Origin: Chlamydoabsidia padenii
Taxonomy: Eukaryota > Mucoromycota > Mucoromycetes > Mucorales > Cunninghamellaceae
DNA length: 64,000 nucleotides
Direction: 5' to 3'
Assembly: GCA_025330725.1 (NCBI GenBank)
Contig: JAIWND010000001.1
Span: 2,052,501-2,116,500 of the forward strand
Positions within the stretch are counted from its first letter, which is position 1; every line of letters starts with the position of its first letter. Position numbers and translations under genes: made by a program. The notes under the pieces are model-generated. The model saw only the letters and a program-made list of their open reading frames with translations. It was not told the origin of the DNA and did not search any database. This document shows positions 36,815-49,374 of the stretch, one piece after another.

Positions 36815-37210
36815 TTCCTTGAGAAAAAAAGAAGGTAAGGAGCAAAACCCTTTAAATATATAGGCAAAGATGGCTAAACTTTCATATGCAGGGAGGGCTC
36901 CTATACAAGCCGACTTACTCCCGCCCCTGTGTATTCTGCTCAGGAAAAGATAACCAATGAGAATTTTTATTCTTCTGATACATTTATTCTTCTTACATAT
37001 ACATTGATTATTCTTTACAAAATAGGCAGATGCTTTGGAATTAAATAAAGGTTGCTATCCGGTGGTTTTACTATTACTGATCCACATGGACAGACAGCGG
37101 GATGTAAATATTTAAAAACCCGGTAATCTACCCATTGTCTTTTTTTTTTCCCTCGAGTCCCCGCCCCACCTCTTTTACTTTTTTTAAGAAACACACCATC
37201 AACACCCACC
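36815..37210. other. Divergent promoter region, UGT and ketohexokinase genes
   Basis: Noncoding interval between divergent genes. It includes a TATA-like TTTAAATATATAGG near 36850 on the UGT side, GCGGGATGTAAA near 37097 and T/C-rich tracts before the kinase start. No gene is visible. Confidence 0.5.
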
Positions 37211-38469
37211 ATGATCAATGTCCTTCTTGTTGGACAGATATACCTTGACACCATTTTGTATATGGATGCTTACCCAAAAGAAGATACCAAGCTCCGGGCT
37301 CGCGACATGGAACAAAGACGAGGTGGGAATATCTGTAATACGGCCGAAGTACTCTCTCAATTCCCAAGGTTGAATCCACATGTAATGTCTTGTTTGGGGA
37401 CCAAAGAAGCATCAAGGTAAGAGGAAGGAGGGAAACAAAGTCTTGGTGTTTATAATGTTAACTCTCTCTCTCTCCTTTTTTTTCTGTGTCCAAGTCAACT
37501 AGTGTCAAGTTTAGAAGAAATGGGTGTCAAGACCAACTGCTGTATTTATCGAAACACGCCCCTTCCCTCCTCTTATATTATCCAAAGTGCTTCCTCTGGT
37601 ACAAGAACAATCATCTCTTGCAACAAGTAAGCACCATGCCAACAAACCAACATTGAACTAATATGGGTATCTTCTTTTTGTAGGACAGCCGACCTCAGTA
37701 AAGAAGAATTCATTCATAAATTTGATACGGCCAGTATGACTTTTGTCGATCAACAAGTACCTTACTCGTGGGTGCATTTTGAAGGTCGTAATATAGATAA
37801 CGTAGTGCAACAAATCGACTGGCTCGAATCCAAAGCGATACAGGAAGGATGGCGATCACAACTTACGATCTCTGTTGAATTAGAAAAACCTGATCGTCCT
37901 GATATTGATTTGTTGTTACCAAAGGTAAAAGAAAGAATGAAAAAAAAAAAAAACGATAACAGGGGGAAGGGATTACTAGTATGATGATCACTCATGCAAC
38001 TTTATATATATTAGGGTGATGTGGTCTTCTTCTCAAAACTATTCGCACAAACCAGAAATTATAGTCATCCAAGAGACTTTTTACAATCTATCCAACCACA
38101 ATGCAAATCAGGGCAAGTTGATATTCTTTATAACGAGTAGAACATGGTACTAATCCATGTTAATCTAGGGCTACACTGTTTTGTACGTGGGGTGAAGATG
38201 GGGCAACTTGTCTGACGAATACAGGTAATCTATTATATGCTCCGGCTTTACCTGTCCATCAAGTGGTTGATTCGGTGGGTGCAGGTGATACTTTTATTGC
38301 AGGTGTTATCTTTGGTCTCTGTCGTAAACTCGACACCTTTACTGCTCTCAGGTTTGCATGTGAAATGGCTAGTCGAAAGGTGGGGAAGACAGGATTCAAT
38401 GGTTTGGCTGGTATGATGGGGGAACTCTGGGAATATTGTTTGGATGTGGATACCAGTGATAGGTCTTGA
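37211..38469 (+). CDS. Ketohexokinase-like pfkB-family sugar kinase
   Basis: ATP-dependent sugar kinase, most similar in layout to animal ketohexokinase (fructokinase). Five exons (37211-37416, 37495-37626, 37684-37924, 38015-38112, 38169-38469) join in frame to 325 aa. It opens INVLLVGQIYLDTILYMDAYPKED, then RRGGNICNTAEVLSQF (sugar-binding GGN), SGTRTIISCNKTADL, WVHFEGRNI and ISVELEKP. It ends with the pfkB signature VVDSVGAGDTFIAGVIFGL containing the catalytic Asp. The fourth intron appears to use a GC donor (TCAGG|GCAAGT at 38113); a GT alternative breaks the frame. Family assignment to KHK rather than ribokinase or adenosine kinase rests on EGRN and VELEKP. Substrate is inferred. Confidence 0.88.
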
Positions 38470-38622
38470 ACCCAGGATGACAACAACAATGAAGATCTTG
38501 CTTGGTTGTCCAATATATCTAGTACCCCTTTTATTACAATAGCATACACTCACCCCAATAAAATCTAGTTTTTAAAATCCCGCTATCCATCGGACAATAA
38601 AATCTCTTTATTCTGATTCTTT

Positions 38623-38653
<31 letters not shown>

Positions 38654-38727
38654 GTTTCTTCTTCCCTTGTAATTCAACTTTTTACTTTTATCCATATCTT
38701 CCTTAAAAACAACGTGATAATTATACC

Positions 38728-39497
38728 ATGGAAACTGCAAAGACCAAGTAGGTTACTTACTATTCATCAGTGAAAACAAAAACTGTATGAATGCTAACTT
38801 TTTTTTTTTCTTTTTTTTTTTTGTTGGTGTTGTTTTTGTTATTATTACCAATGCGGTATATAGATTAGATAGATCTGTAAGGAAGGCTCGACGAAGTACA
38901 GCATCTGCCAAGGGAAGTCAAGGAACGGATTCTTTGATTAAACAAATTATTGATCAAAGCTACCCACCGAACAGCTGCCCTCTATGCGACAATGAAGAAA
39001 CGACACGCACCAAAGCCGAACAACATTACAGATCAAGTCATAAAGGAAAACAGGGTTATATGTGTATGGATCCTGAATGCGAACAAGGCTTTAGCTGTCG
39101 TGCTGGTTTACAATATCATTTACATGCAGCGCATACATTTAAAAGGGAGAAGGATAAGTATGTAGTAATAAAGATAAACAAGACTAACAAAAGGATACTG
39201 ACTCTTTTTTTATTATTATTATTATAAAGTGTAGTGATTGCGACAAGAAAAAATAAACTGACATCCTCGAAACTTCCTGAATTGCATCGTGACTTGACTC
39301 AAGAACTACAACTCCATTATAATCCTCTGGTGTGTCCTCGCTGTAAAGAAGAATTCACCAAGAAAACCCAAACGATCGTCCATATCAGTAACAATCATCC
39401 TAAAGAAAAGCTATTTAAATGCTTTGTCAAACATTGTCCTCATGATCAAGGCTTTGGATCACTCGTAGCTTTGATCTATCATTTGGCAAAACATTAA
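38728..39497 (+). CDS. C2H2-type zinc-finger protein
   Basis: Small zinc-finger protein of 193 aa. Exons 38728-38747, 38864-39157 and 39230-39497. Four Cys/His modules are visible: CPLCDNEETTRTKAEQHYRSSH, then CMDPECEQGFSCRAGLQYHL-HAAH, CPRCKEEFTKKTQTIVHISNNH and CFVKHCPHDQGFGSLVALIYH-LAKH. The even fingers have an extra-long C-C loop as in BED- or TFIIIA-like variants. The N-terminus is basic (RSVRKARRSTASAKGS). It is probably a nuclear DNA- or RNA-binding protein; target unknown. A motif variant (TTAAAATCCCGC, 38572) lies about 150 bp upstream. Confidence 0.78.
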
Positions 39498-39956
39498 CGC
39501 TGGTCTCTCTCTCTCTCTCTCTCTGCTGGCATTGGAACCCACTTTATTTTATGATCCAATTGTTTATTCCTTTCGATTTTACTGCATGGGGATGACATGG
39601 TGTTTTTATAGGCTATAGTGTATACCTTTTTTTTTTAGTACTTAAACTCACAATAAAGCAGGCATTATACATATCATTGTTGTTGTACCTTGAAAATGTA
39701 GGATCCGAAAAAAAAAAAAAAAAAAAAAAAACTTCCATGTCGGAATTTGAAAACCGTCTTGACATTATTAATTCAAAATTCACAATATACTTTTTCCTTC
39801 TCTTTCCTTCTTCTACTTTTATTGTTTGATTCTATCTTGAACATAGGCTTATAATCTGTGTAGATTCATTCAAATATAGCGTCATTGGATATAGCACTTT
39901 TACAACCTACTCTCTCCCTCTCTCTCTCTTTTTTTTTTTTTTTTTTTACGTCCGTC
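39498..39956. other. Intergenic region before PIP5K
   Basis: Noncoding DNA with a (TC)n tract (39504-39523), a 26-nt A tract (39706-39731), a motif-like CGGAATTTGAAAA near 39740 and a long pyrimidine/T tract (39910-39947) just before the PIP5K start. No gene is visible. Confidence 0.5.
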
Positions 39957-42132
39957 ATGCCACCTTCAGCCTGTGCAACACAAACAACCCATCATGAAAA
40001 GTCAGATTGTGGCGTCGACTATCTTCCAGCGGAACTCATCACACCAATTAGTCTATTCACCAAACACCAACAGACCTTTTGGCCACTTGACGATCTCTCA
40101 TTAAAAACGAATGACACCCAAGAACTCTCCGACGATAGCCCTCCTACATTACTTTACCATGGTGGGGGATCTCTCAACAAAAAGACAAGAAAGAACAACG
40201 ACCACCGCTTATCCACCTCCTCGTCTAATCCTCGCATCGATTTGGGGCAACTCAGTGACAAGGAAGAAGCGGTGCTGGAAGCGGAAATTGCAGCTAGGCG
40301 GGCGGCTCGACGGCGTAGACAACATTATGCCGATTCCGACGACGACGAACAAAATGAACAGATACAGATCGGTACTAGAGTGGCAGAAGGACATCGCAAT
40401 TATCAACTCATGTAAGTGGGAAACACAGCAAAAGAAAAAACGATATGCAAAATGATTATTAAGATATGGTTTTATTTCTTTCAGGTACGATATGTTGACG
40501 GGCATTCGGATCGCAGTGGGAAGAGTATCGGCCAAGATACGAAGGGATCCAAACAAGGACGATTTTACCGCTGCTCACAAATTGGTGTTTGATATGTAAA
40601 AGTAACTTTTATAAAATTAAAAAGGAACAGAATGGCTGATATACTAACTAATATGCTTTTTATTTTATAGAACTGGAAATGAACTGACCCCTGGCGTGAA
40701 ATACGACTTTAAATTCAAGGATTATGCACCCTGGGTGTTTCGGAACCTGCGTGAAATCTTCCATATTGATGCGGCTGACTACTTGGTAAGTAAAAAAAAA
40801 AAGGAATAGGAATGATCCATATTGAACTCTCTCTTTTTATTAATATTATTATAGATGTCCTTGACTCACAAATATATCTTGTCGGAACTTGGCTCTCCTG
40901 GTAAAAGTGGCAGTTTCTTTTATTACTCTCGGGATTATCGTTTCATTATCAAGACCATTCATCGCTCTGAACATGTGTTTATGCGGAAAATTCTCTTGGA
41001 CTATTATGATGTAAGTACAAGTGGGATGAGGGGAAGGGGTAATGGGTTATAATTTACCTCTCTCTCTCTCTCTCTGTTATATAGCATGTCAAAAGGAATC
41101 CAAACACATTACTTTGTCGAATCTATGGTCTTCATCGCATCAAACTACCTCGGGGTCGGAAAATCCATTTTGTGGTCATGGGTAATGTCTTTCCTTCCAA
41201 CAAGAATGTACATGAAACTTATGACCTCAAAGGATCCACCTTTGGGCGACTCACCACTGACGACGAAATCAATAGGAATCCTCATGCCGTCATGAAGGAT
41301 CTCAATTGGGTCAAACGAAGAATGAAATTGGAATTAGGACCTGAAAAACGACACTTATTCCTCACACAACTTGAAAAGGACATTGATGTAAGTTATATAA
41401 AGTGTTGGTTTAAGGAATCTAAACAGTGATGTTACTTTTAGGTCTTGGTCAAGTTGAATATCATGGATTATAGCTTATTAATTGGAATCCATGGAATAGA
41501 AAAGGGAACCGAGGAACGATTCCGAGATCAACATCTCCAATTGATCGAGGCAAGTAATAATGACATTGGTGAATGATATTGAATACTCATATTGATTGTG
41601 ATGATAATAGACACGTGGCCTTGGCTTGGAACGACAATCCTCAAAACCACCAAAACTGAAAACCGTCAAGTATACAGCAAGTCCTATTCCTTTGATGACC
41701 GATTCCCAATTGTCCACTAATCCATCACAAGAGTAAGTCTGCGTTTCATAGGCAAACAAATCACTTGACTGATTTTTTAATTATACATAGGCATTGCGTG
41801 TTTTATGCAAACAGTGGTGGATTCCAAAGTAGTGATCAACATAATGATGATTCTGATCTACTTTACTTTATTGGTGTCATTGACATTCTGACCCCATACA
41901 ACTTGATTAAACGGACGGAACATCTTTGGAAAAGTATCACACAAGACAAGGTAGATCGACCCCCCTCCCCCTCAAAAAAAAAAGTATGAATGGGAAATGA
42001 CTCGACTTTTTTTTTTTTTTTTTGTTTTATTGATAGTATACCATCTCTTCAGTCCCACCCAAAATCTATGGTCAACGGTTTTTGGAGTTCATGGGCAATG
42101 CTGTGCGGAATTATCATGGACATACCTTTTAA
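39957..42132 (+). CDS. MSS4: Phosphatidylinositol-4-phosphate 5-kinase (Mss4 type)
   Basis: Makes PI(4,5)P2 at the plasma membrane. About nine exons from [17 protein letters not shown] to the stop at 42132. The N-terminal 140 aa are disordered with a basic/acidic segment ([20 protein letters not shown]). MORN repeats are absent. The PIPK core starts [18 protein letters not shown]. It continues [38 protein letters not shown] (glycine loop and Lys), [24 protein letters not shown] (DLKGS), [16 protein letters not shown] (MDYSLL) and [20 protein letters not shown]. The type I/II activation-loop region ends [14 protein letters not shown]. The size and the KYT-ISSVPP segment fit Mss4 rather than the Fab1 family, which is represented separately at 53704. 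Confidence 0.93.
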
Positions 42133-42301
42133 TCTTGTTGGATACACACACACCCCTCCTTTTATGTAGATATTGACTTTATAACCCCCCTCCCAACTTG
42201 ATATACATTGATTATACCGTATTAATTAATAATAAAAAAAGATGATATTTATTAGGCTTAACAGATTAATAGTTGTAAAATGTAAACAGATGACCCCCTT
42301 T

Positions 42302-43714
42302 CTAATCCAAATCTTTACTGTTACCACAACAGAACCAAAATCCTTTGCTCTTCTTCTTCTTCTCATTAGGTTGTTGTGTCTCCTTTGATACACGCTGAGT
42401 AGGAGGAACCGCTTGTTCTTGTTGTGCTGTCAAGGGTTGATTAGGTGGTTGCGTGCTACTAGTCGGTGGCGCTTGATTTCTTGAATCCCCAGAAGATGGC
42501 GCCTTTGTTGTTGGTTCCGCTTGCTCTTGTGTCACAGGATCCGTTTGTTTGGCATGATCACTTTCTCGGGCAGCTTTCGTACCAGCAGCTACCAGGCCTG
42601 CACTTCCCGCTGCTGCTGCCACCGCACCGGCAGCCGTACCCGTCTTGACCGGCGTTGTTTCCATGTCATTGTCAGCATGAATCTCCTTTTCAACCTCCGA
42701 TGGATCGGCTTTTCTCATCCCCTGGTGATAAGTAGCCAATAACTTTGCAAAGTTTTCACCTTGGTTCTTGGCCATTTCCAATTCTTCTTCAATAGGTACT
42801 CGGCTACCATCCCCGTTACTGAGTGTGCCTGCCCCGTAGGCTGATCCACCAATTACCTTGGAATTATCAAAGAGGGACTGGAAAAATATGTGAGTTTATG
42901 TTGGGTGAAGAGGGAATTCCACTTACAGCATTAGCAAATCCAAATGGGACATAGTTGATACCTTGGTGTACTAAATAAGTAACAGCTGTTAATGCCGTTC
43001 TGTATTGTGAGAAGATGGTTAGTGGGTGATGATTCAAAGACTTGTGCGGAGTACTCACGTTTCCTAATTGAGAAAAGAAAAAGAGTGAGGAATGGCGAAG
43101 GCTTTTTTTCTTTCTCTTTACCTGACCACCATGAGATGAAGCAGTAGAGAAGAAGAACCCAGCAAACTTTTGACTCAATGCACCTTTTGCCCAAAGCTAT
43201 AACACGTGCACGGTAAGTTTAATTCCTGATTTCATTTTTTTTCTCTCTCTTTTGGGTCTTACACTTCCTGTGGCATCGAGTAATCTACCAAAACCGGGGA
43301 ATGAAAAAAAAAAAAAAAAAAAAAAGTTAGGACGGCGGTGTTTCAAATGTCTAGGTTTACCGTTTCATTTGTGCGGGAGGACTACCAAATCGTGTGGGCA
43401 AACCAAACAAAATCCCATCTGCCTCTGCTAATTGAGATGCAGTGATGATAGGAAGATCAGGTTTGGCGGGGGCATGCATTTTTTCAAGAATCTCGGGCGA
43501 TAACGTTTCCTCGACTTGGAAAAGTTTGACTTGACATCCATTTGCCTCCACACCTACACAGAACCAAAAAAAAAAAAAAAAAAAAAAAAAAAGTCAGTTC
43601 GTAGTCGATCCAATAGTTTTCTATACCTTCTGCCACCTTGGTGGCCAATTTGTACATGTGATGATACAAAGTGTAGATCACAATATAAACCGTGGGCTTT
43701 CGATTTTCTTCCAT
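42302..43714 (-). CDS. Flavodoxin-like quinone oxidoreductase with C-terminal Cys tail (Ycp4/Pst2 type)
   Basis: FMN-binding NAD(P)H:quinone oxidoreductase of the WrbA/Pst2/Rfs1/Ycp4 family, which reduces quinones and protects membranes from oxidative damage. The core reads PTVYIVIYTLYHHMYKLATKVAEG, then KLFQVEETLSPEILEKMHAP, LFGLPTRFGSPPAQMK, FAGFFFSTASSHGGQE, INYVPFGFANA and GGSAYGAGTLSNGDGSR. After the domain there is an additional disordered tail of about 150 aa, Ala-, Pro- and Gln-rich, ending KKKKSKGFWFCCGNSKDLD. The polybasic stretch followed by FWFCC suggests palmitoylation and plasma-membrane or eisosome anchoring, as in yeast Ycp4 (inference). A shorter paralog without the tail lies at 52442. 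Confidence 0.9.
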
Positions 43715-44022
43715 GGTAGCAAGTAGAGAGATAAAGTGAATGAAATATAAATAAATAAAAAAAAGAAAGAAAAAGGGAGTAGTCTAGTTTTGTTTTTCTT
43801 TTTACGTTGGTTCTAAACCCTAGGCGAATTGGAGAATTTAGCGTAGCATGAAAGCGGGGTTTGACAAATCGGCATGAATGGGTTGGACAAGAAAGAACAA
43901 AAACAAACATTCAAATCCCGCAATGACAACATCGACCACGTGAGAAATAAACTTTTTTAGGATGACACTCCAACTTATTTTTTATGTTTCTCCTGCTTTC
44001 TTTCTTTCTCTCCTCATTCATT
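43715..44022. other. Divergent promoter, flavodoxin and PEX13 genes
   Basis: About 300 bp between divergent genes. It contains an exact 12-base motif copy (TTCAAATCCCGC, 43910-43921) about 100 bp upstream of the PEX13 start, and a variant GCGGGGTTTGAC (43854). A CACGTG E-box lies near 43936. Confidence 0.6.
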
Positions 44023-45075
44023 ATGCCTTCTCCTCCAAAACCTCGGGAAGACAATAGTACAGCAGAACCTACTGATCAGACGACGACGACGACGACGACG
44101 ACGAATCCTCCTCTTCCTGATCGGTCTACCATGAATACTATGAATCGACTTGATGGTAAAATAGATTAGATCCTTCTTCTCTTTTATAAAGTAATGAGTG
44201 ATAGATTAACATGACTTTTTGTTTTAATACTAGTCTATGGAGCGAACGGGTATGGCACAACAGGTTATCATACTGGATATGGTGGATACGGCACAACAGG
44301 ATATGGCAGCGCAATAGGATATGGTGGATATGGCAGTACAGGATATGGTAGATATGGTGGATACGGTACTGCAGGATATGGTGGATACGGCACTGCAGGA
44401 TATGGTGGTACGGCAAGTCATTACAATCGATTTGGGCCACGGTATGACGATGGCTTGACACATCGTATGGAGCAAGGCACTCGCCCGGCGTTTGAACTCA
44501 TCCAATCCATCGTGGGCGCATTTGGTGGATTCGCTCACATGCTCGAGTCTACCTTCATAGCTACTCATTCCAGTTTCATGGCCATGATCGGTATGGCGGA
44601 ACAACTGGGGTATTTGAAATCTTATCTCGGCAAGACCTTTCGTCTCTTCTCTCTTTATCGCTTCATCAAGAATATAATAGGTCAACCCACCATCACTCTG
44701 GACGAATTCAAACAATTTGATCAACCACCACCAGCTCCATCACGTAAACCGCTGTTGATCTTCTTGGCCATGATTGTCGGGATACCTTACTTGATGCATA
44801 AACTGATCCAATGTGTCTCAGCCAATCAAAGTCAGCTTGCTCAAGAGATTGATCCTTCCACATTGGAATTTGCTCGGGCAACATATGATTTTACAGCGGA
44901 ATCTCCTTTGGAGCTCGGTTTCAAAAAGGGTGATATTGTGGCTATCTTGGCCAAGACCGATCCTATAACAAATGCATCTAGTCCTTGGTGGCGTGGTCGA
45001 CTTCGTGATGGTACCATGGGTCTTTTCCCTGCCAATTATGTGGAAATAGTACAAAAAGGACAACCATCATCATAA
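44023..45075 (+). CDS. PEX13: Peroxin-13, peroxisomal docking protein with SH3 domain
   Basis: Membrane component of the peroxisomal import docking complex with Pex14. Two exons, 44023-44155 and 44234-45075, give 324 aa. The Met at 44023 (MPSPPKPRED) is preferred over an in-frame Met at 43984 that would add a hydrophobic extension encoded by pyrimidine-rich leader. The N-terminal half has about a dozen GYGGYG/TGYG repeats, as in other Pex13 proteins. The conserved region follows (QGTRPAFELIQSIVGAFGGFAHMLESTF, LGYLKSYLGKTFRLFSLYRF), with a TM segment PLLIFLAMIVGIPYLMHKLI. The C-terminal SH3 reads FARATYDFTAESPLELGFKKGD and WWRGRLRDGTMGLFPANYVEIV. The neighbouring carboxyltransferase has a peroxisome-type C-terminus. 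Confidence 0.95.
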
Positions 45076-45297
45076 CATTCTCTCCCCCCCCCATACATTA
45101 GTCTAATAGTTGATTCCCCCCCTTTTTTTATTCCCCCCCGCCATCATCATTCCTATTTTATCTCTCTTTTTGTAAATAAAGTATACATCATTCAACATCA
45201 TTGTGTTTGTGTAACATAAAGTGTGTGGGGTACAATTATACATAACAAACAATTTTTTTATTAGGTACAACAGTATTTAGAATAATAACAATAATAA

Positions 45298-47474
45298 CTA
45301 CATGCGACTAACACCATACAAGTTACCACCTTCGACCGTCGTATTATAAATAGCCGCCAAACAGAATCCAATGACTGTCCGAGTTTGAGTAGGCGAGATA
45401 ATCCCATCATCCAAAAGTCGAGCTGACGTATAATATACATCCGATTCGGCTTCCACTGACATTTGGAACATGGCCTTGCGTTCATTTGCTGCTTCTTCAT
45501 CGATCTTTTTACCCATCCTAATGTAAAAAAAAAAAAGGAGGAGAATGAGTGGAAACCAAAAAAGGAAGAATGTATTGTTCTGATTACCTTGCTGCTCCTT
45601 GTCGCATCACCAGATCAAGTACACCTGTCAATTGTTCAGCACCCATGACGGAACATCGAGAGTTGGGCCACGAGAATAAGAATCTATAAAAAAAAAAGTA
45701 TCACAAGTCATTAGTATCATCCCCTCCTTTTTATTTGATTTTTTACCTTGGTTCATAGGCCCGACCACTCATGGCATAGTTGCCTGCACCATAGGAAGCA
45801 CCCATCATGATGGTGATGGCAGGTACTTTGGAATTACTGACAGCATTGATGAATCTTGATCCTGCTTTGACAATACCTTCTTCTTCGTAACGCTTGCCGA
45901 CCATAAATCCAGTAATGTTTTGCAAATAGATCAAAGGGGTGTTCCTACGTAATATTAAAGAGATGACATTTTAGTATATGCCTTTTCTTGTCTAATAAAC
46001 AGTGCACTGTTTACTTTATGTTACACAGCTGAATAAACTGAGTGGCCTTGTTAGCTTCTTGAGTAAAAATAACATTATTGTTTGAGATAATACCAACTGG
46101 GATACCTTGAATAAAAGCCCAACCACAGACCAAGTTGACACCATAATTGGGTTTGAAGGGAGTGAATCGTGATCCATCGACGATACGAATAATGACTTCG
46201 GTGGTATCAAATGGTATACGAATGTTAGCAGATACAATACCCAAAAGTTCCTCTAGAGTAAAGATGTCAGTTAAACATTCATATTAAAAAGTCAATATTC
46301 TTACCAGGATCATAATAGGGTTCTTCATATTGACCAGTAAGATGGCGAAGAGGGAGAGGGCCTTTTTGTTGCCAGTTTAAATTAGCCATCCATTCACGAG
46401 CTTTGCGAATACCATCGTATTCGTCATTTGCCAATTGATCGCTTACACCAGAGACCCGAGAATGCATATCAGCCCCACCCAGACTTTCGGCATCTGTCAC
46501 TTCACCTGTAGCCATCTGCACAAGAGGAGGTCCACCTAGGAAGACTTGAGCTTGTTTCTATTTCCCAAACCAGAATGAGATTACATCCGCATTATCTATT
46601 TACACTTTACCTTGACCATGATTACATAATCACTCATACCAGGAGTATAAGCACCACCAGCAGTAGAGCTACCAAACACTACACAGCATGAAGGAATACC
46701 TGCTTTGGACCTGATAGAAATCAGTATTTGATAATGTAAGAAGGAGTCACTTACTGTAAAGCCAGATTACGGAATCCAGCACCGCCACGATGGAAGACTT
46801 TGAATTGTTGTTGTAGATTAGCCCCAGCCGATTGGACCAATGTGACAGTAGGTAGTCGATTTGCCATGGCTATTTGATGCACACGACCTCCTTTCAAAGC
46901 CGATGTTTCATTCATGGCACCACCCGCCATGGTAGGTACATGAGCAGAGACCAGACAAAGTACACCACTACAAGTATATATTAGTATCATCAGGAAGGGG
47001 GGATCAACTTTTGTTTGTTTCCTTACCTGACAAGACCAATCCCAGTAACAACAGAGCCACCAAGTGTCATATCATCTTGATCATATCCTGCCAAAGCCGC
47101 TAATTCAAGGAAAGGAGAATCTTCATCTAATAATAGATCCAGTCGTTCTCTAGCTAGATTTAAAAAGTGTGGGGTAATAGTGTGTGACCATGCAAGCAAG
47201 AATGGTTAAACCACCAAAGTAGTTAGTTTATCATTAGTGGTAACAATATCATATTTCTCTTTCTAATCAGTAACATACCTGATAACTGGCCACGTTTCTT
47301 GTGGAGAGCTAGACTTTTAGGACTTCCTTCGTTCGTGGCTTCTTGTAAGCGTTCGTCAAGTTGGTTAATGAGTTGTTGCCATTCAGTGACGTTATTCTTG
47401 TATTCAGGTGTAGTTTTTACAATGGCAGTTGGATGGCGTGGGACTAGATGGTCTCTAGATGTAAGTGTTGACAT
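45298..47474 (-). CDS. Methylcrotonoyl-CoA carboxylase beta-like carboxyltransferase
   Basis: Biotin-dependent acyl-CoA carboxyltransferase beta subunit, closest to 3-methylcrotonoyl-CoA carboxylase of leucine degradation. Nine or so exons. The start [19 protein letters not shown] leads into [20 protein letters not shown]. Core motifs are [77 protein letters not shown] and [37 protein letters not shown] and the end ILDDG/LYGVSRM complete it. Unlike typical mitochondrial MCCB, no presequence is evident, and the last three residues SRM fit a peroxisomal PTS1. Geranyl-CoA or another carboxylase is possible. The biotinylated alpha subunit is not in the window. Confidence 0.88.
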
Positions 47475-48078
47475 GATGTACTTGTAAAAAAAAAAAAAAA
47501 AAAACGTGTGTATACAAAAAAGAAGTAGCGATTAAAAAAAGAAAGAAAGAGAGAGAAAAAAAGGGGGGGGATTAAAAAGAGCCCATGAGAAAATGCGGAG
47601 GTTAAATTGAAACCCAAATTTGGAACGATGTCTTTTTGTCATCCTTTCGATGGTGGTTGGGGTAAGTTTAAACGCTTTTTTCATGCACCTTGCTGGTTTT
47701 CACAGGCAAATCTTTAGTGAAATAGAATAGAAAGATATGTTGGATGGGGAGGGAGTTATTTGTTATGGATGATCCTAAAGAGCCAGTATATCATATTCCC
47801 CAATCAACGCAACAGGAAGGCGGGATTTGAAAAAAGTCGGCACAAATATGTTGAATGCGATCCTTTTTCAGGTACAAGAAATGAATCCATGGTTCATATC
47901 TCGGGATTAACATATCATACATATTATATACAGTATAGAGTGGAGGATGCATATATATATATATAAAAGGCAAACGCAACAAGCGAGCATTGAATTGCAA
48001 TTTTTTTTTCTCCTATGTGCATTGATCGGTTCTTTCTCATTTCCTCAACTTTTCTTTAATCATCCTTCTTTTTCTGAT
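47475..48078. other. Divergent intergenic region with motif copy
   Basis: Noncoding DNA between the carboxyltransferase and the ThrE-like gene. It has an A18 run near 47488, a purine-rich stretch near 47540-47570, an exact motif copy (GCGGGATTTGAA, 47820-47831) and a TATA-like (AT)n-AAAAGG near 47951-47969. A pyrimidine tract precedes the start at 48079. Confidence 0.5.
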
Positions 48079-49338
48079 ATGAGAGAAGAAGACGATGATA
48101 ACTATCCTAATCATCGCAAGTCTTCTGACAAGACAGCCACAAGTTGCCAAACAGATCCATTCCCATCAACCACCACTTACCCCTCTGACCCCAGACCTCG
48201 CCCAGTTACCATTTTAGGATTAGATCTTAAACACCCGCTTGAAAAGGATGTAGGTGACAGTAATGACGACGAGAACAGCACCATCACCGATGGAGTACTG
48301 ACCCGAGCGTCTCTCTCCCATGCTGATGCTCAGGATCGTCACGAAGAATTTCAATCCTTATTAGCGGAATCAGCCGCTCTGGTCGATCGGATGTTGGGTG
48401 ATGGTACCTCCTTGAAACTAACCGAGTCCAAAAACCAGGTGGATGTCGAAGTAGCCTCACAGCACTCTCTCTCGTATCCACAACAGCGAAGTGGTAGTGT
48501 CTTGGGAAGTTTAATGCGGATGGAACATCAACGGCAATACCCACTCAGGACCTTAAGCGAAGAAAAGTCAAAGGCAGGTACTTGATCTGCATAACATGTC
48601 TTGTTAGTGTAACCCTCTCTCTTTTGTTTTTGCTAGGACGTGACATCAGTCAGCTATGATCTTCCCAATCGACCCATCAAACGACGCCCCAAACGACCGA
48701 GATTAACACCGTCTAATAGCAGTTGGTTAAGCGAGATGGCGAAAAGTAATCATCTCGTACCTAGTCTCGACAAACGCAAAGCACAGACCAGCGCACATCA
48801 TTCCAGACGATCCAGTAGAGACAGTACCAAGACTCATGCATCCCAATTCGAACCCATCAGCCTGGAAGATCGGATTCGCATCACATTTGAAATCGCCAAC
48901 TTGCTTCAAAAGCAAACTTTTTTGCGCAAATTAGTAAAGTGTCTGATGCTTTATGGCTGTCCTGCCCATCGCCTGGAATATATCTTGCGTCAAGTCTCCA
49001 AAACACTCCATATAGAAGCGGAGTTTGTTTATTTGCCCAACATTATGCTCATTTCTTTTCTGGACCCTGAAATGCATACCACCGAAACTCACTTTGTACG
49101 ACAGATTCAAGCTTTCAATATGCATAAACTGGGGGAAATTTTCCGATTACAAAAACTCGTTTCTCATGGTGAGGTTACGGTGGATGAGGCACTGGAATTT
49201 GTCGACAAGGTGATTCGTGAGCCTGATTACTATCCTGTCTGGATCATACCATTTACCTATGCTTTGGCAAGTTTTTGTGGTTGTGTCATGTTCTTTGGCG
49301 GTACTTGGCGGGAAGCAGGATTGTCATGCGCATTGGCA

Positions 49339-49374
<36 letters not shown>

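Noticed and set aside
44087..44102. ACG trinucleotide tract as a CRISPR-like or regulatory repeat
   Set aside because: It encodes a Thr run in PEX13 exon 1 and is an ordinary codon repeat; no CRISPR array exists in the window.
44138..44724. Minus-strand frames rich in His/Ile/Ser repeats
   Set aside because: They are antisense shadows of the Gly-Tyr repeat of PEX13, whose sense frame has clear domains.
47590..47640. Upstream minus-strand Met exon that could give the carboxyltransferase a basic targeting peptide (MTKRHRSKFGFQF)
   Set aside because: No good GT donor lies between this Met and the in-frame stop, so it cannot be spliced to 47474 by normal rules.
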